Origin: Brevundimonas mediterranea
Lineage (GTDB): Bacteria; Pseudomonadota; Alphaproteobacteria; Caulobacterales; Caulobacteraceae
Assembly (NCBI RefSeq): GCF_011064825.1
Contig: NZ_CP048751.1
Location: 558,001-622,000, forward strand
Direction of reading: 5' to 3'
DNA length: 64,000 bases
In this document: in pieces, positions 1 to 8,033 of the stretch
How the letters are laid out: every line of letters starts with the position of its first letter
Numbering within the stretch: the stretch's first letter is position 1
Made by a program: the position numbers and the translations under genes
The notes under the pieces: generated by a model
What the model was told of the DNA's origin: nothing
Seen by the model: the letters and a program-made list of their open reading frames with translations, nothing else
Databases searched by the model: none

Positions 1-1937
1 CGGTTCGTGCCGGTGATCCAGACCTTGCCGTTCTTGATTTCGACATCGGCGGCGGTGTCGTCGCCCGCCCCGCCGAAATAGGTCAGCCGGTCGCTGCCCG
101 AAGCCTGAAGATCGGCCGACAGGGTGGCGACGAACACGTCCTTGCCGCCGGCGTGGGCGTTGGTCACCGTGCCGATGTCCAGCGCGGCGTTATTGGTATG
201 GCCGGTCACGACGACCTTGCCGTTTTCCACCGATACGCCCGCGATTTCACCACTGGCGTAGCCCAGGTCGCGGGTCGAGGCCAAGGTCGGCACACCCCCT
301 GCATCGAGGGTGAAGCGCCGCACGATGGCCTTCCCGTTCTCGACCCCGGCCGTATAGAGGTCTGAACCGGACACGGTCATCGCCTGGACGGAATCGTCGC
401 CGGCGCTGCCGAACTGCAAGGTGGAGGCGTTCACCCCGGTGATCGGCCCGGTCACGGTCAGGGGCTTTTCCTGGAAGGTCTGCAGATAGGAATCCCATCC
501 GCCCAGGGCCACAGTCCCCGACATGGCCGATTTGGACCGTCCCGCCACATACACCACGCCGTCCGCGCCGAAACTGACCTCCGTCGCCTCGTCGGCGGCC
601 TTGGCGCCTCGGCGCTGGGTCCACAGTTCCTTGCCGGAGTCATCGAAAAGCGTGACGAAACTATCGGCGGTCGTGGGGCTGTCGCCGCTCTTGCCCGGCA
701 CCAGCGCCCCTGTGACCGAACCGGCCAGGGCCACGCGTCCATCGTCGTCGATGGCGATGGAGAAGCCGTTCGCGCTGGACGCCGCCCCCAACAGCTTGGT
801 CTGCATCAGATTGCCGGCGGAATCATACTTCATCAGGGCGACGTCGCGCGTGCCCTTGATCGGCTGGGCTGCGTCGCCGGCCTTCAGATCGGCCACGACC
901 CAGACCGAACCGTCCGGAGCCACGGCGCTGGCTCGCACCGCCTCGACGCCCTCGGGCATCTCGGTATGCCCGACCCGGCCCTCGACCCAGAACGGATCGT
1001 TTACGCCCTGCTGCGCGGCGGGCGCAGCGCCGCCGTCGGCCTGGAACTTCAATATCTGTCCCGCGCCGGCCTTGCCGACGCCTTGGGTCACATAGACGGC
1101 GTCGGACGTATCGACTGCCGCGAAACTGACCTTCTCGCCCGCGCCGCTCGTGACCTTCAGAGCCCATTGGTCCGGCCCGGCCGGCAGGGTGATGGTCTTG
1201 TCGCCGGACTTGATCGTCTTGGGCTCCGCGGGGATGTATTGCGTCCCGACCCGCGTCGCGACGCCGGCCGCCTCCAGCTTGCCGTTCATATAGTTGACGA
1301 CATTGACCATCGACCGTTCGGTGGAGCCCATCTCGGACAGGTCCATGGCGACGGTCTGGCTTCCGGTCTCGGTCTTGGCCGTCATCGAGAACTTGACGTC
1401 GCCTTCGAACGCGGCGACCGGGCTTGTGGCGACGCCCTGGTGAAGCGGTGCGGTCGTGAAGGTCGTCGGCGCCCGCTCCAGCGCATAGCTGGTCTTGACC
1501 TTGGTCTGCGACACGCCCTGCACCAGGCGGACGTCCTCGAATTCGGCGGTCTTGAGATAGGCCGACATCTCGGCCAATCCCTCGCTGAAGCGTTTCGACA
1601 CCTGTGCGGCTTCCGCAGCCGTCAATCCCTTGACGCTCGCCCGATCCGCCAGGGCGCTGAGGCTGTTCAGTCCCTGATAAAGGGCGAACATCTTGCGATA
1701 GTCGCTGGACGCGCCCGACAGGTCCAGTTCGACCGAACCTTCGTTTATGATGTTTCGTCCCGCCAGGGCCGCCCGCACCAGCTCGCTGGCCTTGGGCGCA
1801 GTCGCCGACGCGGTCGAAGCCCAGGGCGCCGTGGGCTGGGTCTTCTTTGGCTTGGCTGCAGGCGTGTTTGAGCCGATCAGCGACCCGGTGTCCGTCGTGA
1901 TCCCGTAGAGACCCAGCAGATAGCTGTTGTTGATCAT
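1..1937 (-). CDS. flaEY: FlaEY-like flagellar regulatory protein (C-terminus outside window)
   Basis: An open minus-strand frame starts at ATG 1935-1937 (GGAG about 10 nt upstream) and stays open to the left edge, giving about 645 residues without a stop. The first half is helical and Ala-rich. The second half is a run of beta-propeller-like repeats with recurring patterns such as V-x-V-A-G and F-G-x-A-G-D-D, as in SBBP-type repeat proteins. It lies directly downstream of an FljJ-like flagellin and FlaG, the place where Caulobacter crescentus carries flaEY, a large protein needed for normal flagellin expression and assembly. The name rests on synteny and general architecture; another propeller-repeat protein cannot be excluded. 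Confidence 0.65.
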   Translation of the reverse strand, partial: MINNSYLLGLYGITTDTGSLIGSNTPAAKPKKTQPTAPWASTASATAPKASELVRAALAGRNIINEGSVELDLSGASSDYRKMFALYQGLNSLSALADRASVKGLTAAEAAQVSKRFSEGLAEMSAYLKTAEFEDVRLVQGVSQTKVKTSYALERAPTTFTTAPLHQGVATSPVAAFEGDVKFSMTAKTETGSQTVAMDLSEMGSTERSMVNVVNYMNGKLEAAGVATRVGTQYIPAEPKTIKSGDKTITLPAGPDQWALKVTSGAGEKVSFAAVDTSDAVYVTQGVGKAGAGQILKFQADGGAAPAAQQGVNDPFWVEGRVGHTEMPEGVEAVRASAVAPDGSVWVVADLKAGDAAQPIKGTRDVALMKYDSAGNLMQTKLLGAASSANGFSIAIDDDGRVALAGSVTGALVPGKSGDSPTTADSFVTLFDDSGKELWTQRRGAKAADEATEVSFGADGVVYVAGRSKSAMSGTVALGGWDSYLQTFQEKPLTVTGPITGVNASTLQFGSAGDDSVQAMTVSGSDLYTAGVENGKAIVRRFTLDAGGVPTLASTRDLGYASGEIAGVSVENGKVVVTGHTNNAALDIGTVTNAHAGGKDVFVATLSADLQASGSDRLTYFGGAGDDTAADVEIKNGKVWITGTN

Positions 1938-1999
1938 CTCACATGGCTCCGGCGATTACAGTGCGGCCGAGCCCGATAACGAAGTCTTAAGCCGCGACG

Positions 2000-2917
2000 T
2001 CAGTTCTTGAACAGCGACAGGATCATCTGCGGCGCCTGGTTGGCGATCGACAGGGCCTGGACGCCGAGCTGTTGCTGCACCTGCAGGGCCTGGAGACGGG
2101 CGCTTTCCTTGGCCAGGTCGGCGTCGACCAGATTGCCGATGCCGGCTTCCAGCGAGTCCGAAAGCTTGCCGACATAGGTGGTGTGGCGTTCGATCTGCTT
2201 GGCCTGCGCCCCCAGTTCGGACAGTCGTGAACTGGCCACGGTGATGGCGTCGTCGATCCGCTGCAGCGCGAACTTGGCTTTTTCCTGGGTGAGCAGATCA
2301 GGGGCGGCGTTCAGCAGGGTCTCGTCTTCTGGCGTGCCGGCATTGTCGGTCCAGGCGTCGATCGCCGCAGTCGCCTTGTTCGAGTCATACGAGTTGGCCG
2401 CCAGGCCCAGGCCGACAAGCGTCAGATTCTGACGCTTCATCGCAATGGTTTCATTGCCGTCCGCACTCGCCAGGAACGTCATGTCGGTCGTGGCGGCGCC
2501 GTCGAGAATATTGGCCCCGTCGAAAATCGCGTTGTCGGCGAAGGACTGCACCGACTTCAACAGCGCCTGGAATTCCTGGTCATAGGAGGCGCGCGTCGCG
2601 GCGCTCTGGCTAGGATCGGCTGCAGCGGTCGCCTTCTGCTTCATTTCCAGCAGAATGTCCGAGATCTGTTCGCCCGCGGCCAGGGAGACATCGGCGATCG
2701 AGGTCGCCCGGTTCAGGCTGGTCGTGACGGCTTCCAGAGACCCCTTGTCCGCGCGCTGTCCCTGGGCGACAGCCCAGACGGCGGCGTTATCCTTGGCGCC
2801 CTGGACCTTCAGGCCCGTATTCACCCGGCTCTGCGTCGACGCCAGCTGGTCGCTGGTGCGGTTCAGATTCTGCAGGGCGATCATCGCCGAGGTATTGGTG
2901 TGGATGCTGGTGGTCAT
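2000..2917 (-). CDS. fljJ: flagellin, FljJ-like divergent paralog
   Basis: A 305-residue flagellin. The N-terminal D0/D1 helices begin MTTSIHTNTSAMIALQNLNR and the C-terminal D0 helix ends ALSIANQAPQMILSLFKN. It is built only of D0/D1-type segments with a short variable middle, as in Caulobacter, and has no large D2/D3 insertion. It differs clearly from the five MASINTNYG-type flagellins upstream: a different N-terminus, a Lys/Gln-rich helix 2 and a longer middle. In C. crescentus the order fljJ-flaG-fljK is known, and it matches here. The upstream region holds two inverted TTAACCAT half sites and lacks the A-loop hairpins of the other flagellin leaders, so it is probably controlled differently. 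Confidence 0.85.
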   Translation of the reverse strand: MTTSIHTNTSAMIALQNLNRTSDQLASTQSRVNTGLKVQGAKDNAAVWAVAQGQRADKGSLEAVTTSLNRATSIADVSLAAGEQISDILLEMKQKATAAADPSQSAATRASYDQEFQALLKSVQSFADNAIFDGANILDGAATTDMTFLASADGNETIAMKRQNLTLVGLGLAANSYDSNKATAAIDAWTDNAGTPEDETLLNAAPDLLTQEKAKFALQRIDDAITVASSRLSELGAQAKQIERHTTYVGKLSDSLEAGIGNLVDADLAKESARLQALQVQQQLGVQALSIANQAPQMILSLFKN

Positions 2918-2952
2918 GGCTTCAAGCCCCGGACGTTCTGTTCCCTGCAGGA

Positions 2953-2981
2953 TTAACCATGAGTCGTGAGCGTATGGTTAA
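2953..2981. promoter_or_regulatory. Inverted pair of CtrA-type half sites upstream of fljJ
   Basis: TTAACCAT (2953-2960) and its inverted copy ATGGTTAA (2974-2981) are separated by 13 nt, 36 to 64 nt upstream of the fljJ start. TTAACCAT is the established CtrA half-site octamer in Caulobacterales. A GANTC methylation site (GAGTC, 2961-2965) sits between the arms. Binding by CtrA is inferred. Confidence 0.5.
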
Positions 2982-3051
2982 CGGCGGAGAAAGCATGTTT
3001 GCGCCGCCCGGCGAGCCGGCGACGTTGGGTCCGCTTGACTGAAAGACCTCG

Positions 3052-3348
3052 CTAGATGGAGGTCTTCAGCAGATTTCCGCCCTTGTAGTCCGGGTCCTTG
3101 GCCAGATCCTGAACCACCTCTCGCGGCAGTTTCAGCACCACCTGGCCCGTAACCGGGTCGCTGATCGTATAGATGTAACGGCCGTTCTCAGCCGTCTCGA
3201 TGGTCAGGCGGTAGTTGCTGGACTCGCCCTTTTCCTCGACTGCGGTCTTTGGCGACTGCGGCTTGGTTGGAGGCGAATAGGCTGCGAGGTCGGTGTTTTC
3301 GGAAGCAAAGATCTTTACCGGCGGTACGCTCGCGACATTGTCTACCAT
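3052..3348 (-). CDS. flaG: FlaG family flagellar protein
   Basis: A 98-residue protein with a disordered, Pro/Ser-rich first half and a compact C-terminal FlaG domain. The conserved core is visible as YIYTISDPVTGQVVLKLPRE followed by a Gly-Gly-x-Leu-Leu tail. FlaG proteins modulate filament length or flagellin export, and their mechanism is poorly defined. The gene sits between the FljJ-like flagellin (134 nt downstream) and the first FljK/L-type flagellin (87 nt upstream), as in C. crescentus. The start at 3348 has a GAGGAGCC-type ribosome site. Confidence 0.85.
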   Translation of the reverse strand: MVDNVASVPPVKIFASENTDLAAYSPPTKPQSPKTAVEEKGESSNYRLTIETAENGRYIYTISDPVTGQVVLKLPREVVQDLAKDPDYKGGNLLKTSI

Positions 3349-3400
3349 GGCTCCTCGCGCGGATGGACCGCGCCCTTCTAGGTTTGAACGAGAGCGAAGG

Positions 3401-3426
3401 GTCGGGACGGCGAGCGCCGTCCCGAC
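3401..3426 (-). terminator. Strong stem-loop after flagellin 1
   Basis: Perfect 11-bp stem GTCGGGACGGC / GCCGTCCCGAC with a 4-nt loop, starting about 10 nt after the stop codon of the flagellin at 3436. No U-run follows, so it may stabilise the 3' end of the mRNA rather than terminate transcription. Confidence 0.5.
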
Positions 3427-3435
3427 CGATCATTC

Positions 3436-4233
3436 TTAGCGGAAGAGGCTCAGCAGCGTCTGACTGGCCGAGTTGGCGATCGACAGCGCCTGCACGCCCA
3501 GCTGTTGCTTGGTTTGCAGGGCGGTCAGCTTGGCGCTTTCCTTGGCCAGGTCGGCGTCCACCAGGTTGCCCACGCCGGCTTCAAGAGCGTCCTGAAGCTT
3601 GTTGACGAAGGTGATGCTGCGTCCCAGCGACTTCGACTTGGTGCCGAAATCGGACAGGACGCTGGTGAAGGCGGTGATGGCCGAGTCGACCGTGGCCACG
3701 ATAGTGGCCGCGTCGCCGGCCACGGCCGCCGTCGTGGTCGCCACGGCGGTGTCCGCCCCCGCGATGGCCTTCAGCGTGTAGGAGGTCGAAGCACCCGTCT
3801 GCACGGTGATGGCGGCTGCGTTCGCCTTGTACAGATTGACGCCGTCGAAGGTGGCGCCCGCCAGCGCGCTGGCGATTTCCGTGCCGATGGCGTTGTATTC
3901 CGCCAGATATGAAGTCTGGGCGGCGCCGGTGGATCCGGCGATGCTGACCGCCAGGCCCTTCTGTTCTTCCAGCGCGCTCGTGATCGTATCGCCGGCGGCC
4001 AGGGCCACGTCAACGATGGATTGACCACGCTGGATCGAGCTGCGGACCGCGTCCTGGGACGCGGCGGCGGCGCGTTGCGACGTGGCGATCGAGAAGATCG
4101 CCCCGCTGTCCTTGGCCGAAGAGACCTTCATGCCGGTGTTGATGCGGTTTTGCGTCCGCTCCAGCTCCGAGCTGGTCTTGTTCAGGTTCTGCAGCGCGAT
4201 GGCCGCGCCGTAGTTCGTATTGATGCTCGCCAT
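3436..4233 (-). CDS. flagellin (FljK/FljL-type), copy 1
   Basis: A 265-residue flagellin and the last gene of a five-member tandem array. The N-terminus MASINTNYGAAIALQNLNKT and the C-terminus ALSIANSASQTLLSLFR are almost identical in all five copies. Only the middle (roughly residues 120-205) differs and is rich in Ala, Thr and Val. The protein is D0/D1 only, as expected for a Caulobacter-type filament made of several flagellins. It is preceded by a 113-nt intergenic unit that recurs before copies 2 and 3, and its start codon lies in the CGCCAAAATGGCG hairpin. Exact orthology to fljK, fljL or the fljM-O set cannot be decided from sequence alone. Confidence 0.95.
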   Translation of the reverse strand: MASINTNYGAAIALQNLNKTSSELERTQNRINTGMKVSSAKDSGAIFSIATSQRAAAASQDAVRSSIQRGQSIVDVALAAGDTITSALEEQKGLAVSIAGSTGAAQTSYLAEYNAIGTEIASALAGATFDGVNLYKANAAAITVQTGASTSYTLKAIAGADTAVATTTAAVAGDAATIVATVDSAITAFTSVLSDFGTKSKSLGRSITFVNKLQDALEAGVGNLVDADLAKESAKLTALQTKQQLGVQALSIANSASQTLLSLFR

Positions 4234-4346
4234 TTTGGCGTTCCTTCTTCACTTCGTGATGGCCGTCGTCATTTTGGCGACGGGAGCGTTTTGCTCGGGG
4301 TTCAAGACCTATGGCCCGGCCGTCGAGACGACCGGGCCTCCGGGCC
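4234..4346 (-). repeat. 113-nt intergenic leader repeat A (flagellin array)
   Basis: On the minus strand this holds, in order, a GC stem-loop just after the upstream stop (4321-4346, GGCCCGG...CCGGGCC), an A-loop hairpin GAGC-AAAAC-GCTC, a second A-loop hairpin GTCG...CGAC, an AAGGA ribosome site, and a start-codon hairpin. It is almost identical to the units at 5085-5197 and 6011-6123. I see no good sigma-54 promoter inside. Confidence 0.8.
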
Positions 4347-5084
4347 TTAGCGGAAGAGGCTCAGCAGCGTCTGGCTGGCCGAGTTGGCGATCGACAGCGC
4401 CTGCACGCCCAGCTGTTGCTTGGTTTGCAGGGCGGTCAGCTTGGCGCTTTCCTTGGCCAGGTCGGCGTCCACCAGATTGCCCACGCCGGCTTCAAGCGCG
4501 TCCTGAAGCTTGTTGACGAAGGTGATCTGGCGGCCCAGCGACTTGGACTGGGTGCCCAGAGTCGACAGAGCCGTCGTCGTCGCCGTGATTGCGGCATCGA
4601 CGTTTGCGGTCGTGGCGTTGGCGGCGGTGACGCTGCCCGTATTCACGGCCGTGATCGCCGCATCGGCGCCCAGAGTGGTCAGGCTGTTGACGCCGTCGAA
4701 GGTGGCGCCCGTGATCGCCGAAGCGATTTCGGTTCCCAGGGCGTTGTATTCGGCCAGGTACGAAGTCTGCGCATTACCGGTGGATCCGGCGATGCTGACC
4801 GCAAGGCCTTTCATCTCTTCCAGAGCGGAAGTGATGGTGTCGCCGGCGGCCAGGGCCACGTCGGTGATCGACTGGGTGCGTTGCAGACCCGAGCGGACTG
4901 CGTCCTGGGACGCGGCGGTGGCGCGTTGTGCTGTGGCGATCGAGAAGATCGCCCCGCTGTCCTTGGCCGAAGAGACCTTCATGCCGGTGTTGATGCGGTT
5001 TTGCGTCCGCTCCAGCTCCGAGCTGGTCTTGTTCAGGTTCTGCAGCGCGATGGCTGCGCCGTAGTTCGTATTGATGCTCGCCAT
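4347..5084 (-). CDS. flagellin (FljK/FljL-type), copy 2
   Basis: A 245-residue flagellin, the shortest of the array. N- and C-terminal D0/D1 sequences match copies 1, 3 and 4 nearly residue for residue. The variable middle (about residues 115-180) is short and Ala/Thr-rich. It lies between two 113-nt leader repeats, which implies origin by tandem duplication of a gene-plus-leader unit. Filament subunit, exported by the flagellar type III apparatus. Expression probably depends on readthrough from the upstream sigma-54 promoter and on control at the hairpin leader. Confidence 0.95.
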   Translation of the reverse strand: MASINTNYGAAIALQNLNKTSSELERTQNRINTGMKVSSAKDSGAIFSIATAQRATAASQDAVRSGLQRTQSITDVALAAGDTITSALEEMKGLAVSIAGSTGNAQTSYLAEYNALGTEIASAITGATFDGVNSLTTLGADAAITAVNTGSVTAANATTANVDAAITATTTALSTLGTQSKSLGRQITFVNKLQDALEAGVGNLVDADLAKESAKLTALQTKQQLGVQALSIANSASQTLLSLFR

Positions 5085-5197
5085 TTTGGCGTTCCTTCTT
5101 CACTTCGTGATGGCCGGCGCCGTTTTGGCGACGGGAGCGTTTTGCTCGGGGTTCAAGACCTATGGCCCGGCCGTCGAGACGACCGGGCCTCCGGGCC
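5085..5197 (-). repeat. 113-nt intergenic leader repeat B (flagellin array)
   Basis: Second copy of the unit. It differs from copies A and C only around the second hairpin, which here reads CGCC-AAAAC-GGCG. Pairing is kept even though the bases change. Confidence 0.8.
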
Positions 5198-6010
5198 TTA
5201 GCGGAAGAGGCTCAGCAGCGTCTGGCTGGCCGAGTTGGCGATCGACAGCGCCTGCACGCCCAGCTGTTGCTTGGTTTGCAGGGCGGTCAGCTTGGCGCTT
5301 TCCTTGGCCAGGTCAGCGTCCACCAGGTTGCCCACGCCGGCTTCAATCGAATCCTGAAGCTTGTTGGTGAAGCTGATGCTGCGACCCAGCGACTTGGACT
5401 GGGTGCCCAGGGTCGATAGAGCGCCGGTGACAGCCGTGACGACCAGATCGACGTTGGCGGTCGTGAAGTCGGCGACAGCCGGCGTCGCCGCCGTAAACTT
5501 GGCCAGATCGGTATTGGCGCTGAGAGCGGCGGCCGTACCCAGAACCTTGGTGTCGGTCGCGCCCGTGCCGGTGCGGACCGTGGTGGTCGCGCCGGAGGCG
5601 GTGGTCAGCAGGTTGACGCCGTCGAAGCTCGCGCCGTCCAGAGCGGACTTGATTTCCACACCCAGAGCCTTGAACTCATCCTCGTAAGACGTCTTTGCCG
5701 CGCCGGTGGATCCGGCGATGCTGACCGCGAGGCCTTTCATCTCTTCCAGGGCGGAAGTGATGGTGTCGCCGGCGGCCAGGGCCACATCGACGATCGATTG
5801 ACCGCGCTGCATGGAACTGCGGACCGCATCCTGAGCGGAGGCGTTGGCCCGCTGTCCGGTGGCGATCGAGAAGATCGCCCCGCTGTCCTTGGCCGAAGAG
5901 ACCTTCATGCCGGTGTTGATGCGGTTTTGCGTCCGCTCCAGCTCCGAGCTGGTCTTGTTCAGGTTTTGCAGCGCGATGGCTGCGCCGTAGTTCGTATTGA
6001 TGCTCGCCAT
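5198..6010 (-). CDS. flagellin (FljK/FljL-type), copy 3
   Basis: A 270-residue flagellin with the common D0/D1 ends. The variable region (about residues 115-210) is longer than in copies 2 and 4 and holds a Thr/Ala/Val stretch. Two positions in the C-terminal helix (S-F-T-N-K-L-Q-D-S-I-E) differ from the F-V-N-K-L-Q-D-A-L-E of the other copies, so it has drifted a little more. It is preceded by leader repeat C and followed by leader repeat B. Filament subunit with the same leader-hairpin control as its neighbours. Confidence 0.95.
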   Translation of the reverse strand: MASINTNYGAAIALQNLNKTSSELERTQNRINTGMKVSSAKDSGAIFSIATGQRANASAQDAVRSSMQRGQSIVDVALAAGDTITSALEEMKGLAVSIAGSTGAAKTSYEDEFKALGVEIKSALDGASFDGVNLLTTASGATTTVRTGTGATDTKVLGTAAALSANTDLAKFTAATPAVADFTTANVDLVVTAVTGALSTLGTQSKSLGRSISFTNKLQDSIEAGVGNLVDADLAKESAKLTALQTKQQLGVQALSIANSASQTLLSLFR

Positions 6011-6123
6011 TTTGGCGTTCCTTCTTCACTTCGTGATGGCCATCGCCGTTTTGGCGACGGGAGCGTTTTGCTCGGGGTTCAAGACCTATGGCCCGGCGGT
6101 CGAGACGACCGGGCCTCCGGGCC
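6011..6123 (-). repeat. 113-nt intergenic leader repeat C (flagellin array)
   Basis: Third copy of the unit. The second hairpin here is TCGCC-AAAAC-GGCGA. The stem-loop after the upstream stop codon carries one substitution relative to copies A and B. Confidence 0.8.
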
Positions 6124-6867
6124 TTAGCGGAAGAGGCTCAGCAGCGTCTGACTGGCCGAGTTGGCGATCGACAGCGCCTGCACGCCCAGCTGTTGCTTGG
6201 TTTGCAGGGCGGTCAGCTTGGCGCTTTCCTTGGCCAGGTCAGCGTCAACCAGGTTGCCCACGCCGGCTTCAAGCGCGTCCTGATACTTGTTCACGAAGGT
6301 GATCTGGCGCCCCAGCGACTTGGACTGGGTGCCCAGCGTCGATAGAGCGCCGGTGACGGTGGAGATGGCGGTATCGATCTTGGCGGTTGTGGCGTCTGCG
6401 CGAGCCTTGCTACCGCCGCTGACGTCAGTCACGCCGGCGACGCCCAGAGGCGTCGTCAGGCTGTTGACGCCGTCGAACGAGGCGCCGGAGATCGCAGAGG
6501 TGATTTCCAGGCTCAGAGCGTTGTATTCCGCCAGATAAGAGGTCTCGGCGCTGGAACCGGCCGTCGAGGCCTGGATGCTGACCGCCAGACCCTTCATCTC
6601 TTCCAACGCGGTCGTGATCGTGTCGCCGGCGGCCAGCGCCACGTCGGTGATCGACTGGGAGCGTTGCAGACCCGAGCGGACCGCATCCTGGGACGCAGCA
6701 GTGGCGCGTTGAGCCGTGGCGATCGAGAAGATCGCGCCGCTGTCCTTGGCCGAAGAGACCTTCATGCCGGTGTTGATGCGGTTTTGCGTCCGCTCCAGCT
6801 CCGAGTTGGTCTTGTTCAGGTTTTGCAGCGCGATAGACGCGCCGTAGTTCGTATTGATGCTCGCCAT
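6124..6867 (-). CDS. flagellin (FljK/FljL-type), copy 4
   Basis: A 247-residue flagellin, first of a likely four-gene transcription unit (copies 4 to 1). N-terminus MASINTNYGASIALQNLNKT, common C-terminal D0 helix. It differs from the other copies by ALEEMKGLAVSIQAST in the D1 region. Unlike copies 1-3 it has its own unambiguous sigma-54 promoter (6940-6955) and a leader with tandem A-loop hairpins. Sigma-54 control fits the class IV flagellin genes of Caulobacter, where FlbD and sigma-54 act at such promoters. Confidence 0.95.
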   Translation of the reverse strand: MASINTNYGASIALQNLNKTNSELERTQNRINTGMKVSSAKDSGAIFSIATAQRATAASQDAVRSGLQRSQSITDVALAAGDTITTALEEMKGLAVSIQASTAGSSAETSYLAEYNALSLEITSAISGASFDGVNSLTTPLGVAGVTDVSGGSKARADATTAKIDTAISTVTGALSTLGTQSKSLGRQITFVNKYQDALEAGVGNLVDADLAKESAKLTALQTKQQLGVQALSIANSASQTLLSLFR

Positions 6868-6928
6868 TTTGGCGTTCCTTTCACTTCGTGAGATCCAACG
6901 CCATTTTGGCGAAGGGAGCTTTTTGCTC
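6868..6928 (-). promoter_or_regulatory. Flagellin copy 4 mRNA leader with tandem A-loop hairpins
   Basis: The predicted leader (transcription start near 6928) contains GAGC-AAAAA-GCTC, then CGCC-AAAAT-GGCG, then an AAAGGA ribosome site and the start-codon hairpin CGCCA-AAA-TGGCG, in which the AUG spans the loop and stem. In C. crescentus FlbT binds the fljK leader and limits its stability and translation; this leader is a plausible target. Confidence 0.6.
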
Positions 6929-6939
6929 GGTGGGTAAGA

Positions 6940-6955
6940 AGCAATTGCCGGGCCA
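6940..6955 (-). promoter_or_regulatory. Sigma-54 promoter of flagellin copy 4
   Basis: On the minus strand TGGCCCGGCAATTGCT fits the -24/-12 consensus exactly: GG and GC are separated by the canonical 10 nt. Predicted start near 6928, giving a leader of about 60 nt. Confidence 0.85.
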
Positions 6956-7144
6956 GAGGCGACGGCGAAATATCATCGTAACCTATTGAAAAGTCGCGTT
7001 TACTATTGATTTACCCTCCCTGGATGCCCGGCAATATTTGCCCACTACAGCCCGCACTTCGGCAAATTTTGCCGAGCTGAGCCTAAAGAGGTGGAGCGGC
7101 CGGCGGCCGACCGCGCCCCGAAAGAGACGCGCCTGAAGGCCGCC

Positions 7145-7957
7145 CTAGTTCCGGAAGAGGCTCAGCAGGGTCTGGCTGGCCGAGTTGGCGATCGACAGCG
7201 CCTGCACGCCCAGCTGTTGCTTGGTTTGCAGGGCGGTCAGCTTGGCGCTTTCCTTGGCCAGGTCAGCGTCAACCAGGTTGCCGATGCCGTTCTCGGTAGC
7301 GTCCTGCAGCTTGTTGACGAAGGTGACCTGACGGCCGACCGACTTGGACTGGGTGCCCAGCGTCGACAGGGCGCCGGTGATTTTGGTGATGGCCGCATCG
7401 ACGACCGCCGTCGTCGCGGCTGCTGCGGTGATGGTCTGGCTGGTGATGGTGGTGATGTCGGTGTCCGCCGCCATGCCGCCGGCGACCGTGAAGCCGATGG
7501 CGGTGGTGCCGCCGCTGACGTCCTTGATCAGGTTCGTCGCGGTCGCGCCGGTCCACAGATTGACGCCGTCGAAGGTCGCGCCGGCCAGGGACGAGGTGAT
7601 TTCAGCGCCCAGCGCGCGGAATTCGGTCAAGTAGGAGGTCTGGGCTGCGCCGGTGGAGGCGGCCAGGCTGACAGCCAAACCCTTCATCTCTTCCAAGGCG
7701 GCGGTCACGGTGTCGCCCGAGGCCAGGGCCACGTCGACGATGGATTGGCCGCGTTGCAGAGACGCCCGCACGGATTCCATGGCGCCCATGTTGGCGCGCT
7801 GGCCGGTCGCGATGGAGTAGATCGCGCCGCTGTCCTTGGCGGAGGAGACCTTCATGCCGGTGTTGACGCGATTTTGCGTCATTTCCAGCTGAGCGTTGGT
7901 CTTGTTCAGGTTCTGGAGCGCAATTGCTGCGCCGTAATTCGTATTGATGCTCGCCAT
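7145..7957 (-). CDS. flagellin (FljK/FljL-type), copy 5
   Basis: A 270-residue flagellin. The frame is open upstream to 8140, but the N-terminal methionine of all paralogs (MASINTNYG) lies at 7955-7957 behind a GAAGAGGG ribosome site, so that start is used. It is the most divergent of the five: QLEMTQNRVNTGM instead of ELERTQNRINTGM, IGNLVDADLAKE instead of VGNLVDADLAKE, and an extra C-terminal Asn. The middle segment is Thr/Ala/Ile-rich. It has its own sigma-54 promoter and a 187-nt 3' gap before the promoter of copy 4, so it is probably a separate transcription unit. Confidence 0.93.
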   Translation of the reverse strand: MASINTNYGAAIALQNLNKTNAQLEMTQNRVNTGMKVSSAKDSGAIYSIATGQRANMGAMESVRASLQRGQSIVDVALASGDTVTAALEEMKGLAVSLAASTGAAQTSYLTEFRALGAEITSSLAGATFDGVNLWTGATATNLIKDVSGGTTAIGFTVAGGMAADTDITTITSQTITAAAATTAVVDAAITKITGALSTLGTQSKSVGRQVTFVNKLQDATENGIGNLVDADLAKESAKLTALQTKQQLGVQALSIANSASQTLLSLFRN

Positions 7958-8022
7958 TTTGGCCGCCCTCTTCACTTCTGTGCATGTACGACGCCGTTTT
8001 GGCGTCGGGAGCATTTTGCTCC
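7958..8022 (-). promoter_or_regulatory. Flagellin copy 5 mRNA leader with tandem A-loop hairpins
   Basis: It contains GGAGC-AAAAT-GCTCC and GACGCC-AAAAC-GGCGTC in tandem, then the ribosome site and the start-codon hairpin GCCA-AAA-TGGC. Stems are longer than in the other copies and are kept by paired changes, while the A-rich loops are unchanged. Confidence 0.6.
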
Positions 8023-8033
8023 GCCCTCCTAAG

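Noticed and set aside
4321..6123. Rho-independent terminators between flagellin copies
   Set aside because: The GC stem-loops after the stops have no U-run; they fit mRNA 3' stabilisation better than termination, so readthrough is assumed.
6011..6123. Sigma-54 promoter inside the 113-nt spacers
   Set aside because: GGGCC...TTGA lacks the -12 GC and the spacing is off by one; position relative to the hairpins also differs from the real promoters.
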